In this document: in pieces, positions 35,101-44,316 of the stretch | Position numbering within the stretch: position 1 is the stretch's first letter | How the letters are laid out: each line of letters starts with the position of its first letter | Source of the DNA: Branchiostoma floridae | Lineage: Eukaryota; Chordata; Leptocardii; Amphioxiformes; Branchiostomatidae | Direction of reading: 5' to 3' | Assembly (NCBI RefSeq): GCF_000003815.2 | Contig: NC_049992.1 | Location: forward strand, 4,848,481-4,912,480 | DNA length: 64,000 bases | Made by a program: the position numbers and the translations under genes | Notes under the pieces: model-generated | Told to the model about the DNA's origin: nothing | The model's database searches: none | What the model saw: the letters and a program-made list of their open reading frames with translations, nothing else

Positions 35101-38100
35101 GTTGGCATGGATTCCTGGTACACTCGTCAATGTCTGTGTTATGCATAAAATATTTTGTCATTTCTAACTCTGAACGAGTCAATGTTAGATTAAAGATACA
35201 CAATGTGACAGGATAAGACTAGAAGTCTAGAAAATAGATTACCTTGCTGACAGTTCTTTCCAGTCCATCCAGGTGTGCAGGTACATTTGTAGCCGCCATC
35301 TTTGTTCACACAGCGACCATGTTGGCATGGGTTCCTGGTACACTCGTCAATGTCTGTGTTATGCATAAAATATTTTGTCATTTCTAACTCTGAACGAGTC
35401 AATGTTAGATTAAAGATACACAATGTGACAGGACAAGACTAGAAGTCTAGAAAATAGATTACCTTGCTGACAGTTCTGTCCAGTCCATCCAGGTGTGCAG
35501 GTACATTTGTAGCCGCCATCTTTGTTCACACAGCGTCCATGTTGGCATGGGTCCCTGGTACACTCGTTGATGTCTGTGTGATTGATAAAATATTGTTTTA
35601 TTGTTAACTGTGAAAATAGATAAAGTTTAGATAGTAGCTAGATGCTGAATGTGTAAGAATAGAACATTCCAGAAAAGAAAAACTCGCCTTGCTGACAGTT
35701 CTGTCCAGTCCATCCAGGTGTGCAGGTACATTTGTAGCCGCCATCTTTGTTCACACAGCGTCCATGTTGGCATGGGTCCCTGGTACACTCGTTGATGTCT
35801 GTGTGATTGATAAAATATTGTTTTATTGTTAACTGTGAAAATAGATAAAGTTTAGATAGTAGCTAGATGCTGAATGTGTAAGAATAGAACATTCCAGAAA
35901 AGAAAAGCTCGCCTTGCTGACAGTTCTGTCCAGTCCATCCAGGTAAGCAGGTACATTTGTAGCCACCATCTTTGTTCACACAGCGTCCATGTTGGCATGG
36001 GTTCTTGGTGCACTCGTCAATGTCTGTGTTATGCATAGAATATTTTGTCATTTCTAACTCTGAGGGAGTCAATGTTATATTGCATAAATATAGAATGTGA
36101 CAGGACAAGACTAGAAGTCTAGGAAATAAATTACCTTGATCACAGGCCTGTCCAGTCCATCCAGGTGAGCAGGTACATTTGTAGCCACCATCTTTGTTCA
36201 CACAGCGTCCATGTTGGCATGGGTTCTTGGTGCACTCGTCAATGTCTGAGTAATGAATGAAATATTGTGTCATTGCTTCCTCTGGGGGAGTCAATGTTAG
36301 ATTGCGGCAGGTACGGAATGTAAAAGGACAAAACTACAAGTCTAGGAAATAACTACCTTGGTTACAGTTCTGTCCTGTCCATCCAGGTGAGCAAGTAAAC
36401 GCGTTATTCCCATCTCTGTCCTGGCCGGTCCCATGCTTACATGATTTCTTGGCGCACTCAGTCAGGTCTGTGTAAGAAGGTTCGTAGAAGATAAGCCTTT
36501 GTCATCAAATATGATCACAGAAATGATAAAGTTCATCACCTACAATATCTTGCAATGAGCATTCATGGGGTTAAAATTAATTAGTTCTTGGACAACATTA
36601 AACAAACATTACTTACTGGTGGGCAACAGAATTGTGGCTGTAACAGGTGAGGCATCGGCGGTCACACTGCTGTTGGTAACCAAATACGTTGGAGTCGAGA
36701 TGACCTCGTCAAATGCTGAGTTGTTTTCTTCATAGAATGTCGTCTTCCATGGAGTACTGGATTCCAGGATCATCGTGCCATTTTCCTGCATCTCTGAGCC
36801 AAGCGCCACCTACGTTAACATTATTCACACATTTATCTGTAAGGAAAATGCATCCAAACCAGTAGAAAATGCCACAATATGTAATTTATAAGAAACTGCT
36901 ACTATCCTCGTTGCAGATTTGACCGGCTAATTTTTGCTACGCATAGTTGTGTGATTGTTTGCTTCGTTCTGATTGCTTTTGCCTGGGAAAAACACCAACA
37001 AGCCTTTATTCCATATATATCATACGTTCATAGCATATGCTAGAATACATTAGGGCAAGAAGGGTGGATAAGATAAAAGAACACATTGGTAAACGGGGGA
37101 ATATAGCTTTATCGTTAGAACATTGTGAATAACATAATACAACTTCTGTTTATCGTTTCCTTGTTATATCCAAATGTGTAACTGCTATGCTTTATCCTCA
37201 TTGTTTTCTGGTTTTATTTATATTTATTGTGCTCCACATGTCCTTTCAGTATTATTGCTCTATATGTGTACCTTGTGTTTGAAAATCAATAAAAAGTAAA
37301 ACAAAAATTAAAAAATCAACTCCCAGTAATGTCTGCAAAAGATAATGCACATATGTCCACTCGGCCCATGTGAACAACAGTTATTATCTTACCCCTTCAT
37401 CGGAAGTGCTCAGTAAGTTAGCTGCCAGGATGCCAGCGATGACAACTGATGCTACGAACAGAAGTCCACATCCAATTGCAAGCAAGCAAAAAATGTTGGA
37501 CTTCCATCTACTCCAAATCTCCTGGACACGTTCTGAGATAAAACAGTGATAGAAAATTGCAATGAAAGCAAGCGTCCGAAAGAATCAAACAACGGTAGCA
37601 CCAAAGTGAAAATCTGTTCTGGCCCACTGCCGCCAAAATCACCCTCAAAATAGCTATCCTTCTGCTAAAGGTCTCATTGATGAGTTTCTTCTTCCCATAA
37701 ACTTTTATGTTATAATTCGTGTTTTGCATGGCCGCGTTCATAATGAAGCTACATGAAATGTCAGCGGATTTTTCATTCTATGTTGAGCAAATTAAATTTA
37801 CTCTATATGATGGAAATAGGTTTGTTGTTTATAGCAATTACAAGCTACAATTAGTCAATCCCCACAAAAGGCAATTTTTTCCCTGCTAGTGTACAGCCGC
37901 ACCACTCAGAACCCAGGGCTGTGTACCTCCGACCTAGCACGCGGCTGTCAAACTTTACCTGCTAATTTCTTCAGTTACAAGCAAGCTTTCACCAATCTAA
38001 CTTTTGATATCAGTTTGGCTGGCTAAAAGGGAATTTCTCACCGCTAAAAACATGCGTCCATGCAGCCGTTCAGTTTTTGGCTCGGATCTCTTTTAGGGTA

Positions 38101-41100
38101 TCGGAGTAATACATCTATGAGACCTAAACACCATTTGCCACAATGGTGGAAAAATGTCAGTGATGTCATTTTTATTAATTTACGACAACCCCGTCTCCGG
38201 TCTTTGTCTGACCTCCCACGTGGTCACCGCGTGTCCGTCCTTGCCTCTTCACACCTCCGCACACCACACCGGGGCTCTCATTCTGTGTTTCGTCCGCGGG
38301 AAGCGAGGCGCACGGAGACTCGCTCCCCGGTTTTCGAGCTTTGGTCAGGGATTTCCCCCTTTCCGCGATGGCAAAGCCCAAAGTTTGTTCAGTCTGCACT
38401 ATGCCAGTCAGGGGTCATCGAGGGCCGCATGGTCGTGGCAAGTGTACGGCGGGTCTCTCCCCGGGCTCAGACAACAACTCGGACAGCCTTGAGGAGAGGG
38501 TCCGCCGGTCCCTAAAAAAGCTGAAGAGAGACAGCAAGGCCAAGGAGCTAGCCAAAGGACTCTGGTCGGAGGCCAGCGAAGAGGAACGGGCCCCCACCGC
38601 GAGGGACTTGCGGGAAGACGACGACCTTGCTGACAGGGTCGATAAAACCCTGGATGAAATCTTCGGGAAGAAACCGAAGAAGCGTTCCTCCTCTCGAGAT
38701 CGCCGGAAGGACAGGAAGGACACAAGCCCGTCCTCATCCCGCTCGCGGTCTCCAGACGCCGCCCGCTCACGCCGTCGCCTGAAAAACATCGACGACCTTC
38801 TCGGGAAACGACCGGTCTCGTCACGGAAGCGTTCTTCCTCCGACTCAACAACGAGCTCCACGTCCCGGTCCCGGTCAACAGACGGCTCCCGCTCCCGACG
38901 CCGCCGCAGCAACGACCACAAAGGCCACAGACGCCGACACCGGTCAGCTCACCGCCGACGGCACAGCTCGGACTCGAGGTCTTCATCTTCTCCACGCCGC
39001 CGCCGCCGAGGTAAGAAAAGCGGTCGCACCAAGACCATTAACGATTCCGCGTCTAGTCGGGTAAAAATCGAGTGGCCCCACCACCATGTCCACTTCCCTG
39101 GCAAGGGCAAGGGGGGCGATGGGTGTGTGACGTATGACGATCTATCAACATCCATGTTTGTGCACGGCTTCGTCAAAAATCTCTTGGAGAAAAAACACGT
39201 CAAGCGGTCTGTTCGGATCAGACTCGAACACTTATCGGATCTAATGTTTGATGCTGCTTATTACGATTGGGGCATTGTGAGGGAGACACATGCTTCTGTG
39301 TTGTATGCTATGGAGAATGGCACAATCTCCTGGTCTAGCTCTAAGGAGACAATAGATAACACCAGGGAGAGGTCCTATCGCGCCCAGGCGGGTGTATCCC
39401 ACCCTCCCGCCGCGCCACGGGCTCAAGCGCGCTCGACTGCTAGGGACCCCAACAGGCCACGCTGGTGCGAGGCGTACCAGCACGGGAACTGTCAGCAGGG
39501 GCCGGAACACTGGGACCCGCGCTGGGGACAGGTTAAGCATATCTGTTGCATGTGTCTTTTAGTCCGACGCGTGGAAGAGGAACATCCCAAGACTGAGTGC
39601 CGACATGGCCCGAGATCCTTTCGTCAGCCCCCTGGTGACAACACAAGGCGAGCCGCCGGTTTCTCTTCACAGCCGGGTGCCACTGGCACCGGGGGAGGAC
39701 ATTATTGAACTCTATACCGCTGTGGCCCAGACCGGTGTTCCTAATTATATCGGCGCACGAATTCCGGTCAAGACGTCACTCAATATCCCGGTCTGGCGGG
39801 CTTTGTTAGCTAATTACTCCAACACTTCAATACCCGACTTTCTCGAATTCGGCTGGCCGATCAACATTCATCCTGAAAATTACAATTTCCCACACAATGT
39901 GCATCATTCTAATCACCGATCGGCTTTGGATTACCAAGCAGACGTGGACTTGTTTATCGACAAGGAACTCCGCTACGGCGCCATGTGTGGCCCATTTCGT
40001 GCGAACCCATTCCCGTTTCCAGTCTTCCCGGCACCTCTGCAGACGGTAGCAAAACGTGACAGTGACACGCGTCGCGTCGTTGTGGATTTGAGTTACCCGT
40101 CTGGGCAGTCTGTGAATGACGCCATTCCAAAGAACACTTTTTTGGGCGAACCAATTAGTTTAGTGTATCCATCCGTAGATACAATGACTGAGATGATCTT
40201 AGACAAGGGCCGAGGCTGTTTGTTGTTTAAGACTGACCTGCGCAGGGCATATAGACAACTCCCTGTGGATCCCGCGGATTATCGGTATTTATGTTATTGT
40301 TGGCGAGACAATTGGTATATTGACACCCGTGTTTGTTTTGGTCTGCGATCTGCGTCAGTCATGTGCCAGTCAACCACGTCCGCGATCACTTTTATTGAGC
40401 GTGAAAAAGGTTATTCGGTGACAAATTATATCGACGACTTTGGTGGCGCCGAGATCGCACCTCTGGCTCCCGCGGCGTTTGCCAGCTTACAAAGAACAAT
40501 AAACGTATTAGGACTCGAGGAGGCGCCTGAAGTGTTGGAGTAATACATCTATGAGACCTAAACACCATTTGCCACAATGACTACAGGCAAAACAAATTTG
40601 AAAGCCATTTTGCCAGATTTTGGCATGCAAATCTTTTAGATATTTGTAAAGGTGAAAGGTTTTTCCTAACGTTGAAGTGCTGAAATAATATGTCTATGAA
40701 AGTTTTTAGAAATTTTTTAGCAGATTTTAGTCGAAATTAATGATGTTACATGTATAGACACAAGAACTGTGATATGTAGAATAGGTAAAGACGGTAAATG
40801 TGATTTCGCACTATCATTTTCAATCTGTATAAAATCTGCCAATCTAAAATGGCTCTATCATGAATTCTTGTGTTAGGTGTTCACCTATATGCTATCAGTC
40901 AAATACATGATTGCAATCGTTGATGCATTGTTTTTTTCTATGTAGTTGTTCTTAAAGTTGAAATACTGTCATTCTATCGTTTTAGTAACTATTATGGATT
41001 TTTATCACAGTGGACGAAATTTTAGAACAGGTCTTCCTTTACAAGGTCACCTTTTGAACGCCATTATACCGGTAAAATCATAAGAAAAAGAATATTCAGT

Positions 41101-41567
41101 AAATCGTAATAGACAGGAGGAAATGAGTTTTCGATTGCTGGAAATGCGCCAATCAAATGTTTTTCCAACTCAATTTTTTATCAGATTTACATCTTTTGTT
41201 GTCGTCTAAAATCTGGTTGATTGTCCCTGTGGATCTGTACTGTTTGACAATGAAGTGTGATGAAGAATAAAATCCTTTCAGTCAAGTTTCAAACTATAAA
41301 CATATGTGACAATGTTGTTACAATGTTTCTGTTTATCATATGCTATAGAATTATAAATACCACAAAAGTAAATTGCATCAAAAGGGTTTAATGTGTCCAA
41401 TGCTGTAACGTACCTTTAGCCCTGTATGCAAAGCTGACTTCCTTAGGATCTTTGTACCCGTAAACATCCTCTGGTTTGTCGTAGTCGTTGGAACTGTTAC
41501 AAGAGCCCTCCTCAAACGTCATTTTCCCCTCCTCCTCCTGTCCCGAACACGTCTTAGGTTTTGCCAT
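29051..41567 (-). CDS. Gene B: type II transmembrane protein with 21 EGF exons, a GCWKD module and a C-type lectin domain
   Basis: Exons in coding order: 41414-41567 (tail), 37393-37532 (transmembrane), 36617-36809 (stalk), 15 EGF exons between 36467 and 33280, the GCWKD exon 32762-33067, 6 EGF exons between 32438 and 31170, then lectin exons 30798-30968, 29302-29456 and 29051-29152. If all are used, the sum is 3552 nt, 1183 aa. Every EGF exon is 111 nt in phase 1-1, so any can be skipped without a frameshift. The tail is only 51 residues. A DIRS-like retroelement sits antisense in the intron after the first coding exon, and several EGFs have lost cysteines. Inferred role: long-stalked surface lectin. 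Confidence 0.82.
29302..29456 (-). CDS. Gene B lectin domain exon 2
   Basis: 155-nt exon encoding [33 protein letters not shown] and [11 protein letters not shown], donor AAG|GTGAGT. EPN together with WND in the next exon is the mannose-type calcium site. Confidence 0.9.
30087..30503. mobile_element. Complete hAT-type MITE in a gene B intron
   Basis: Terminal inverted repeats are taggggtgggtaccggta at the left and its near-complement taccggtacccacaccta at the right. Both sides carry the 8-bp duplication ccctccac (30079-30086 and 30504-30511), the size made by hAT transposases. The interior is rich in GGTCC/GGACC motifs and has no transposase. Fragments of the same family occur at 28187-28345, about 49440-49497 and 62905-63275. 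Confidence 0.9.
30798..30968 (-). CDS. Gene B lectin domain exon 1
   Basis: 171-nt phase 1-1 exon. It encodes [36 protein letters not shown] and [11 protein letters not shown]. Cysteines and the hydrophobic core match exon 1 in A and C. Confidence 0.87.
31170..32438 (-). CDS. Gene B membrane-distal EGF array (6 exons)
   Basis: EGF exons 16-21: 32328-32438, 32119-32229, 31899-32009, 31679-31789, 31418-31528 and 31170-31280, each 111 nt. Typical sequence is [20 protein letters not shown] followed by [15 protein letters not shown]. Exon 16 reads [10 protein letters not shown], where the first cysteine is Tyr, so its C1-C3 disulfide cannot form. The others have six cysteines. Exons 17 and 18 both end TGQACDQG and share intron sequence, indicating a recent tandem copy. 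Confidence 0.9.
31618..31635 (-). pseudogene. EGF exon relic between two EGF exons of gene B
   Basis: Only the 3' end and donor of an EGF exon remain (aacctcgctggcagttctgt), directly joined to intron-type sequence. The rest has been deleted. Confidence 0.65.
32762..33067 (-). CDS. Gene B GCWKD module exon (cysteine-rich extracellular domain)
   Basis: A single 306-nt phase 1-1 exon encodes 102 residues: [20 protein letters not shown], then [47 protein letters not shown] and [12 protein letters not shown], with five cysteines. The GCWxD...AVQxGGQC...YGxS pattern occurs in many amphioxus, echinoderm and mollusc extracellular proteins and is loosely WSC-like. Ligand unknown. Among the family members visible here only B has it. 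Its symmetric phase allows exon shuffling into the EGF array. Confidence 0.85.
33280..36467 (-). CDS. Gene B membrane-proximal EGF array (15 exons)
   Basis: 111-nt exons start at 36467, 36245, 36023, 35798, 35573, 35353, 35133, 34917, 34696, 34487, 34267, 34042, 33825, 33600 and 33390, in coding order. Most read DI[DN]ECT[RK][17 protein letters not shown], then TC[ST]PGWTGQNC. Exon 1 has lost cysteines 3 and 4 (KHGTGQ, NAFTC), exon 8 has lost cysteine 6 (TGQNSQQ), and exon 13 has Arg for cysteine 3 (HGRRVN). Exons 3, 4, 8 and 13 use GC instead of GT donors. Exon 11 has a GC donor preceded by A and may be skipped. Exons 4 and 5 with their introns are a 225-bp near-identical tandem copy. Confidence 0.9.
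36617..36809 (-). CDS. Gene B stalk exon
   Basis: 193 nt, 12 nt shorter than in A and C. It encodes [35 protein letters not shown] and [11 protein letters not shown], with glycosylation sequons and no cysteine. It ends TCCCACCA|GTAAGT-like, so the last base is A and not G, giving Asn at the split codon. Confidence 0.82.
36985..37315 (+). mobile_element. Possible retroelement 3' end in a gene B intron
   Basis: This stretch is absent from the matching intron of gene C. It ends in gaaaatcaataaaaagtaaa followed by A-rich sequence, as LINE 3' ends do. No coding part is recognised, so the call is weak. Confidence 0.35.
37393..37532 (-). CDS. Gene B transmembrane exon
   Basis: 140-nt exon encoding [15 protein letters not shown], then [20 protein letters not shown] and [11 protein letters not shown]. 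Same phase and length as in A and D. Confidence 0.9.
38103..38145 (+). repeat. Left 43-bp direct repeat flanking the retroelement
   Basis: Identical to 40537-40579 over 43 bp, ending gccacaatg. Confidence 0.95.
38368..39708 (+). CDS. Retroelement gag-like ORF
   Basis: 446 codons from the ATG at 38368 (the frame is open upstream without an ATG). N-terminus [20 protein letters not shown] is a CxxC...H zinc-finger-like motif. Residues of about 90-240 are Arg/Ser rich (many RSRS and SSSRSRS runs), consistent with nucleic-acid binding. The C-terminal part has [17 protein letters not shown] and [10 protein letters not shown], then HPKTECRHG, a Cys/His arrangement seen in DIRS/Ngaro-type gag proteins. 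Overlaps the next ORF by 104 nt in another frame. Codon use is GC-rich compared with the host exons. Confidence 0.75.
   Translation: MAKPKVCSVCTMPVRGHRGPHGRGKCTAGLSPGSDNNSDSLEERVRRSLKKLKRDSKAKELAKGLWSEASEEERAPTARDLREDDDLADRVDKTLDEIFGKKPKKRSSSRDRRKDRKDTSPSSSRSRSPDAARSRRRLKNIDDLLGKRPVSSRKRSSSDSTTSSTSRSRSTDGSRSRRRRSNDHKGHRRRHRSAHRRRHSSDSRSSSSPRRRRRGKKSGRTKTINDSASSRVKIEWPHHHVHFPGKGKGGDGCVTYDDLSTSMFVHGFVKNLLEKKHVKRSVRIRLEHLSDLMFDAAYYDWGIVRETHASVLYAMENGTISWSSSKETIDNTRERSYRAQAGVSHPPAAPRAQARSTARDPNRPRWCEAYQHGNCQQGPEHWDPRWGQVKHICCMCLLVRRVEEEHPKTECRHGPRSFRQPPGDNTRRAAGFSSQPGATGTGGGHY
39605..40543 (+). CDS. Retroelement reverse transcriptase, C-terminally truncated
   Basis: 312 aa. The polymerase motifs are visible: [16 protein letters not shown] near 110, [17 protein letters not shown] near 160, motif [17 protein letters not shown] near 212, motif [13 protein letters not shown] near 248, motif C YIDDFGG near 277. 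The YIDDF aspartates are intact. The frame runs into the right direct repeat at [11 protein letters not shown], and the stop codon belongs to the repeat. The connection domain, RNase H and recombinase are absent, so the element is not autonomous. DIRS-like assignment rests on the motifs and the paired gag. Confidence 0.82.
   Translation: MARDPFVSPLVTTQGEPPVSLHSRVPLAPGEDIIELYTAVAQTGVPNYIGARIPVKTSLNIPVWRALLANYSNTSIPDFLEFGWPINIHPENYNFPHNVHHSNHRSALDYQADVDLFIDKELRYGAMCGPFRANPFPFPVFPAPLQTVAKRDSDTRRVVVDLSYPSGQSVNDAIPKNTFLGEPISLVYPSVDTMTEMILDKGRGCLLFKTDLRRAYRQLPVDPADYRYLCYCWRDNWYIDTRVCFGLRSASVMCQSTTSAITFIEREKGYSVTNYIDDFGGAEIAPLAPAAFASLQRTINVLGLEEAPEVLE
40537..40579 (+). repeat. Right 43-bp direct repeat flanking the retroelement
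   Basis: Copy of 38103-38145. The following bases (gactacaggcaaaac and onward to gccattttgccag) resemble intron DNA of genes C and D, so this is the original host site. Confidence 0.9.
41414..41567 (-). CDS. Gene B short cytoplasmic-tail exon with start codon
   Basis: The ATG at 41567 follows the acceptor at 41570-41572. Only 51 aa plus one base: [16 protein letters not shown], then [19 protein letters not shown] and [17 protein letters not shown]. It keeps half of one 28-residue module and a single YxxP motif (YKDP), and has lost the VGDHVVVC block and most of the tail seen in A, C and D. Splice phase is conserved, so this is a shortened but usable exon. Signalling capacity is probably reduced. 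Confidence 0.85.
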
Positions 41568-41569
41568 TC

Positions 41570-43384
41570 CTGTGTGAAATGAAAGGGGTCCCGGACAGGG
41601 CTTTTTGGGTGTTTGAGGCCTACCCCTTCTAACTCCTGAAACTCTTAAACGACTCCTCATATGACCAGTAAGTGTTTAAAGAATGATGTATACATAATAC
41701 ATAATTTCTTAAAAGAAATAAAATTTGATGTTATTACGACGTAACATCACGTAGTTATGATGTCATCAATTTGAATGTATTGCCTGAAACCATGGAAAAA
41801 GGGTATTCTCAGAAAACTTACAGGTATTCTACAAACAAATGTAACACCAGTTGCACGTAACTGCAGAATTATAAAGTTTGGTACGAATTGTGTTGCCAAT
41901 AGTAACATCAAGGACGTCAAAATCACGTCTTAAGTGACATCATGCATATCTAAGATACAAGTTGGGCTCCGCCATTATATATCCACCACCTTGTATTTTC
42001 AGGAAATAATCGCTAAAGACAGCGGAAATAGACTAAAATCGTGTATAAAATTTTTTTTCGATAAAAAGATACCAGGTAGTTACAAACTCTGAGGTATAAT
42101 AAACTATTCTGGTTATATGGTCCACTATCTTGGATTTGGGCCAATAACGTCATCAACTTAGCAGTATTTTTTTTATATCTAACTATGTAAGATTTAGATA
42201 ACATGATGTTTTATTTGTGTAAGAAAAATAGCAGTAACATAGCAAATAACGTGAAAAAATATTGTTAGAATCGAAATTAGCGACTTTCGTCATAAATATT
42301 TGTCAACAAAAGGTTGCACGAAAAATAGTTTTCTAACTTTGTGAAATTGGTGCCAAGTAAATTAAAAAAAAAGCCTTGAATTTGGTAGCTCCAGCGTAGG
42401 CCGCTATGTAGTTATGCGACATGAAAGTTGGTGCAGTCCTCAAAAGACCACCCCCCCCCCTCCGTCTGAATAGGGTTAAACCTGCAACACACTTAGCTAC
42501 AACACCCATTGTTCTTCTCAAAGGTAATGACGATACGGATAATGTACGTGAATCTTGGCACCTTCTCGCCTTCCAGAACACAAGGGAAAAAAATATTCAT
42601 ATTTCGTCGAAAGTAGCTAGTCACGAACCACTATTTGATATTATATACTCGCAATTTGTACAATATCATATCATTATTGAATTGCCTAATATCACGTGAA
42701 TGGAATCTATGCACTTCATGCCTAAAACAAAAATATCAAAGGCATCTTTTTCTAAAGCCTAAGCTCACATTGCTAAGCTGCAGCGTCATTTGCCGCCATT
42801 AAATGTTGTTTCACAAAAGCAATACATACACAAAAATATTCTAGAGACAAAATCGAAAACGAACAAATTGATTCCACAATATACATATCGACTAGACGTC
42901 ATCTGGCATAAAACTCAAACCGGGTGACTTTTGGAAGACCAGACCAGAGAAATATGAAGTAACTTGCACATCGTCAGATTATATTAGCTCAAGCACTACT
43001 CTGCAAGCGCTAGGTTAGGCTCCGGCTGTTTTTTAACGTTTTTTAGTCGTTTTTGTCGGGCTTTCTATTTTGTCATTTTCCCTGAAGTACGCCAGCCAGA
43101 CGTTAGGTTCTGACACAGCAAGATAAAATACAAAATAGAAAGCCCGATAAAAAAGACTAAAAACAGCCGGAGCCTAACCTCTGCTTAGAGAGTACTCAAT
43201 CGCTACAATCTTTTTCTCCGCCTGCGTATTAAACTGCACCCACCCCGCTTATATCAACCAGAGAGTAACAAAGTTGCAGTCTTGGGGGGGGGGGAGTCAG
43301 GCGGTTTTATCAGAGAAAAAACAAGATCTAAAAAATATCAGAGAAAACATATCTATGGAAAGAAAATCCCAAAACTAGAAATAC
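41570..43384 (-). other. Gene B first intron
   Basis: 1.8 kb between the noncoding exon and the start exon. It contains the foldback MITE at 43013-43178, a poly-C run near 42450 and a poly-G run near 43286. Otherwise unique AT-rich DNA with no gene. Confidence 0.6.
43013..43178. mobile_element. Small foldback MITE
   Basis: Inverted repeats of about 50-60 bp: the left end starts ggttaggctccggctg and runs to gggctttctattttgt, and the right end is the near-complement ending cagccggagcctaacc. Total about 166 bp. A half-copy is in the loop of the giant palindrome (7858-7951). The target duplication is unclear. Confidence 0.75.
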
Positions 43385-43515
43385 CTTAGTTTGTTGTTAC
43401 ACATCCCGAAACGTACGTGTGTTCTGCTGCTATGATTTCTGACTCCTGTTGGTATGGTTTTAGAAAAAAAATTCTAGACTAATTTAGAAGCACCTGCGCA
43501 TAACGCACGATAAAT
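43385..43515 (-). other. Gene B noncoding first exon, start approximate
   Basis: Donor AACTAAG|GTATTTC at 43385, as in C and D. The exon contains tcatagcagcagaacacacg, similar to gene E. The 5' limit is inferred from the promoter. Confidence 0.6.
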
Positions 43516-43540
43516 GTGCACCATACTATGGCATAATTCA

Positions 43541-43585
43541 AACTCTTATCAAAGGAACCTGACTAAGGACTATGCCCAAATAAGG
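43541..43585 (-). promoter_or_regulatory. Gene B core promoter: CArG box and TATA-like box
   Basis: CCTTATTTGG at 43576-43585 and TTTGATAAGAG at about 43543-43553 on the minus strand. TATA is weakened to GATAAGAG as in gene A. Confidence 0.6.
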
Positions 43586-44316
43586 AGCGGTTCGGCTGAA
43601 TTCTAATGAATAAAGCTTTCAAAGCATCTCATTTTGGCAAGGAGGATTTCGTTCAACACGAAAAATATTCCTCGATCAGAGACTTTTGAAAACACGTAAA
43701 ACACTCACCATTAAATTACCTCCAAACACACAAACAAACACACCATAAACAATAACACTGTTAAACCCCTCTTCACGTAGGTAATGATCAAATTCTGTTG
43801 ACAAAAGTCAGATTGGTCTGAACTATTCTTTATTCATCCATTCAAATTACGAAAAACTACAACAAACCAACAGGATTACATTTGTTTTAAGATTTGAGAT
43901 GTCGAATAAACACAATTGTGATTTATCGTCGTCCACAAAACAAAATATTGATGACAGGAATAAAATCAACGTTGCAATCGTCTGCTAAAGATAAGAATTA
44001 ATGCTGTTTACTGAGATTGCTTTCATATGATAGAATTACATTGTTTTGTTATGCTTTTTTTCCATATAGTAATGAGTCTCGCAAATAGTCGGTTGCCAGA
44101 AAGGCCACTGCTTGCTCCACGTGAAATTTCTGAAGTGTCTTTTTGAAACGTCAGTATAGTTCGAATTCTCAGCTCTTACGACTTATGTTGAGGAAACAAG
44201 CACACAGAGACCCTAAACATTTAGCATGCTCCCAAAAGGAATACTTACAAATGATTCTAAAAAATACTTCTAAAAGAAATATTCAAATAATTCCGAAAGG
44301 AATACTTGTAATGCTA

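Larger units (their letters stand above)
38103..40579 (+). mobile_element. Truncated DIRS-like retroelement, antisense in a gene B intron
   Basis: About 2.4 kb of foreign, GC-rich DNA with overlapping gag-like and reverse transcriptase frames. It is bounded by perfect 43-bp direct repeats (38103-38145 and 40537-40579, starting ggagtaatacatctatgag). The right copy continues into sequence that aligns with the same intron in genes C and D, so the left copy looks like duplicated target DNA. The element stops inside the polymerase: RNase H and the tyrosine recombinase expected of DIRS/Ngaro elements are missing. DIRS elements normally make no target duplication, so the flanks are unusual. The reading frames are otherwise undamaged, suggesting a young insertion. 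Confidence 0.8.

Noticed and set aside
31170-36467. Regularly spaced near-identical repeats resembling a CRISPR array
   Set aside because: The repeats are 111-nt EGF-coding exons with splice sites and the spacers are similar introns. This is eukaryotic DNA.
38408-39203. Minus-strand ORFs of up to 195 aa opposite the retroelement gag
   Set aside because: Shadow frames of the Arg/Ser-rich gag on the other strand. The plus strand has the gag and reverse transcriptase motifs.
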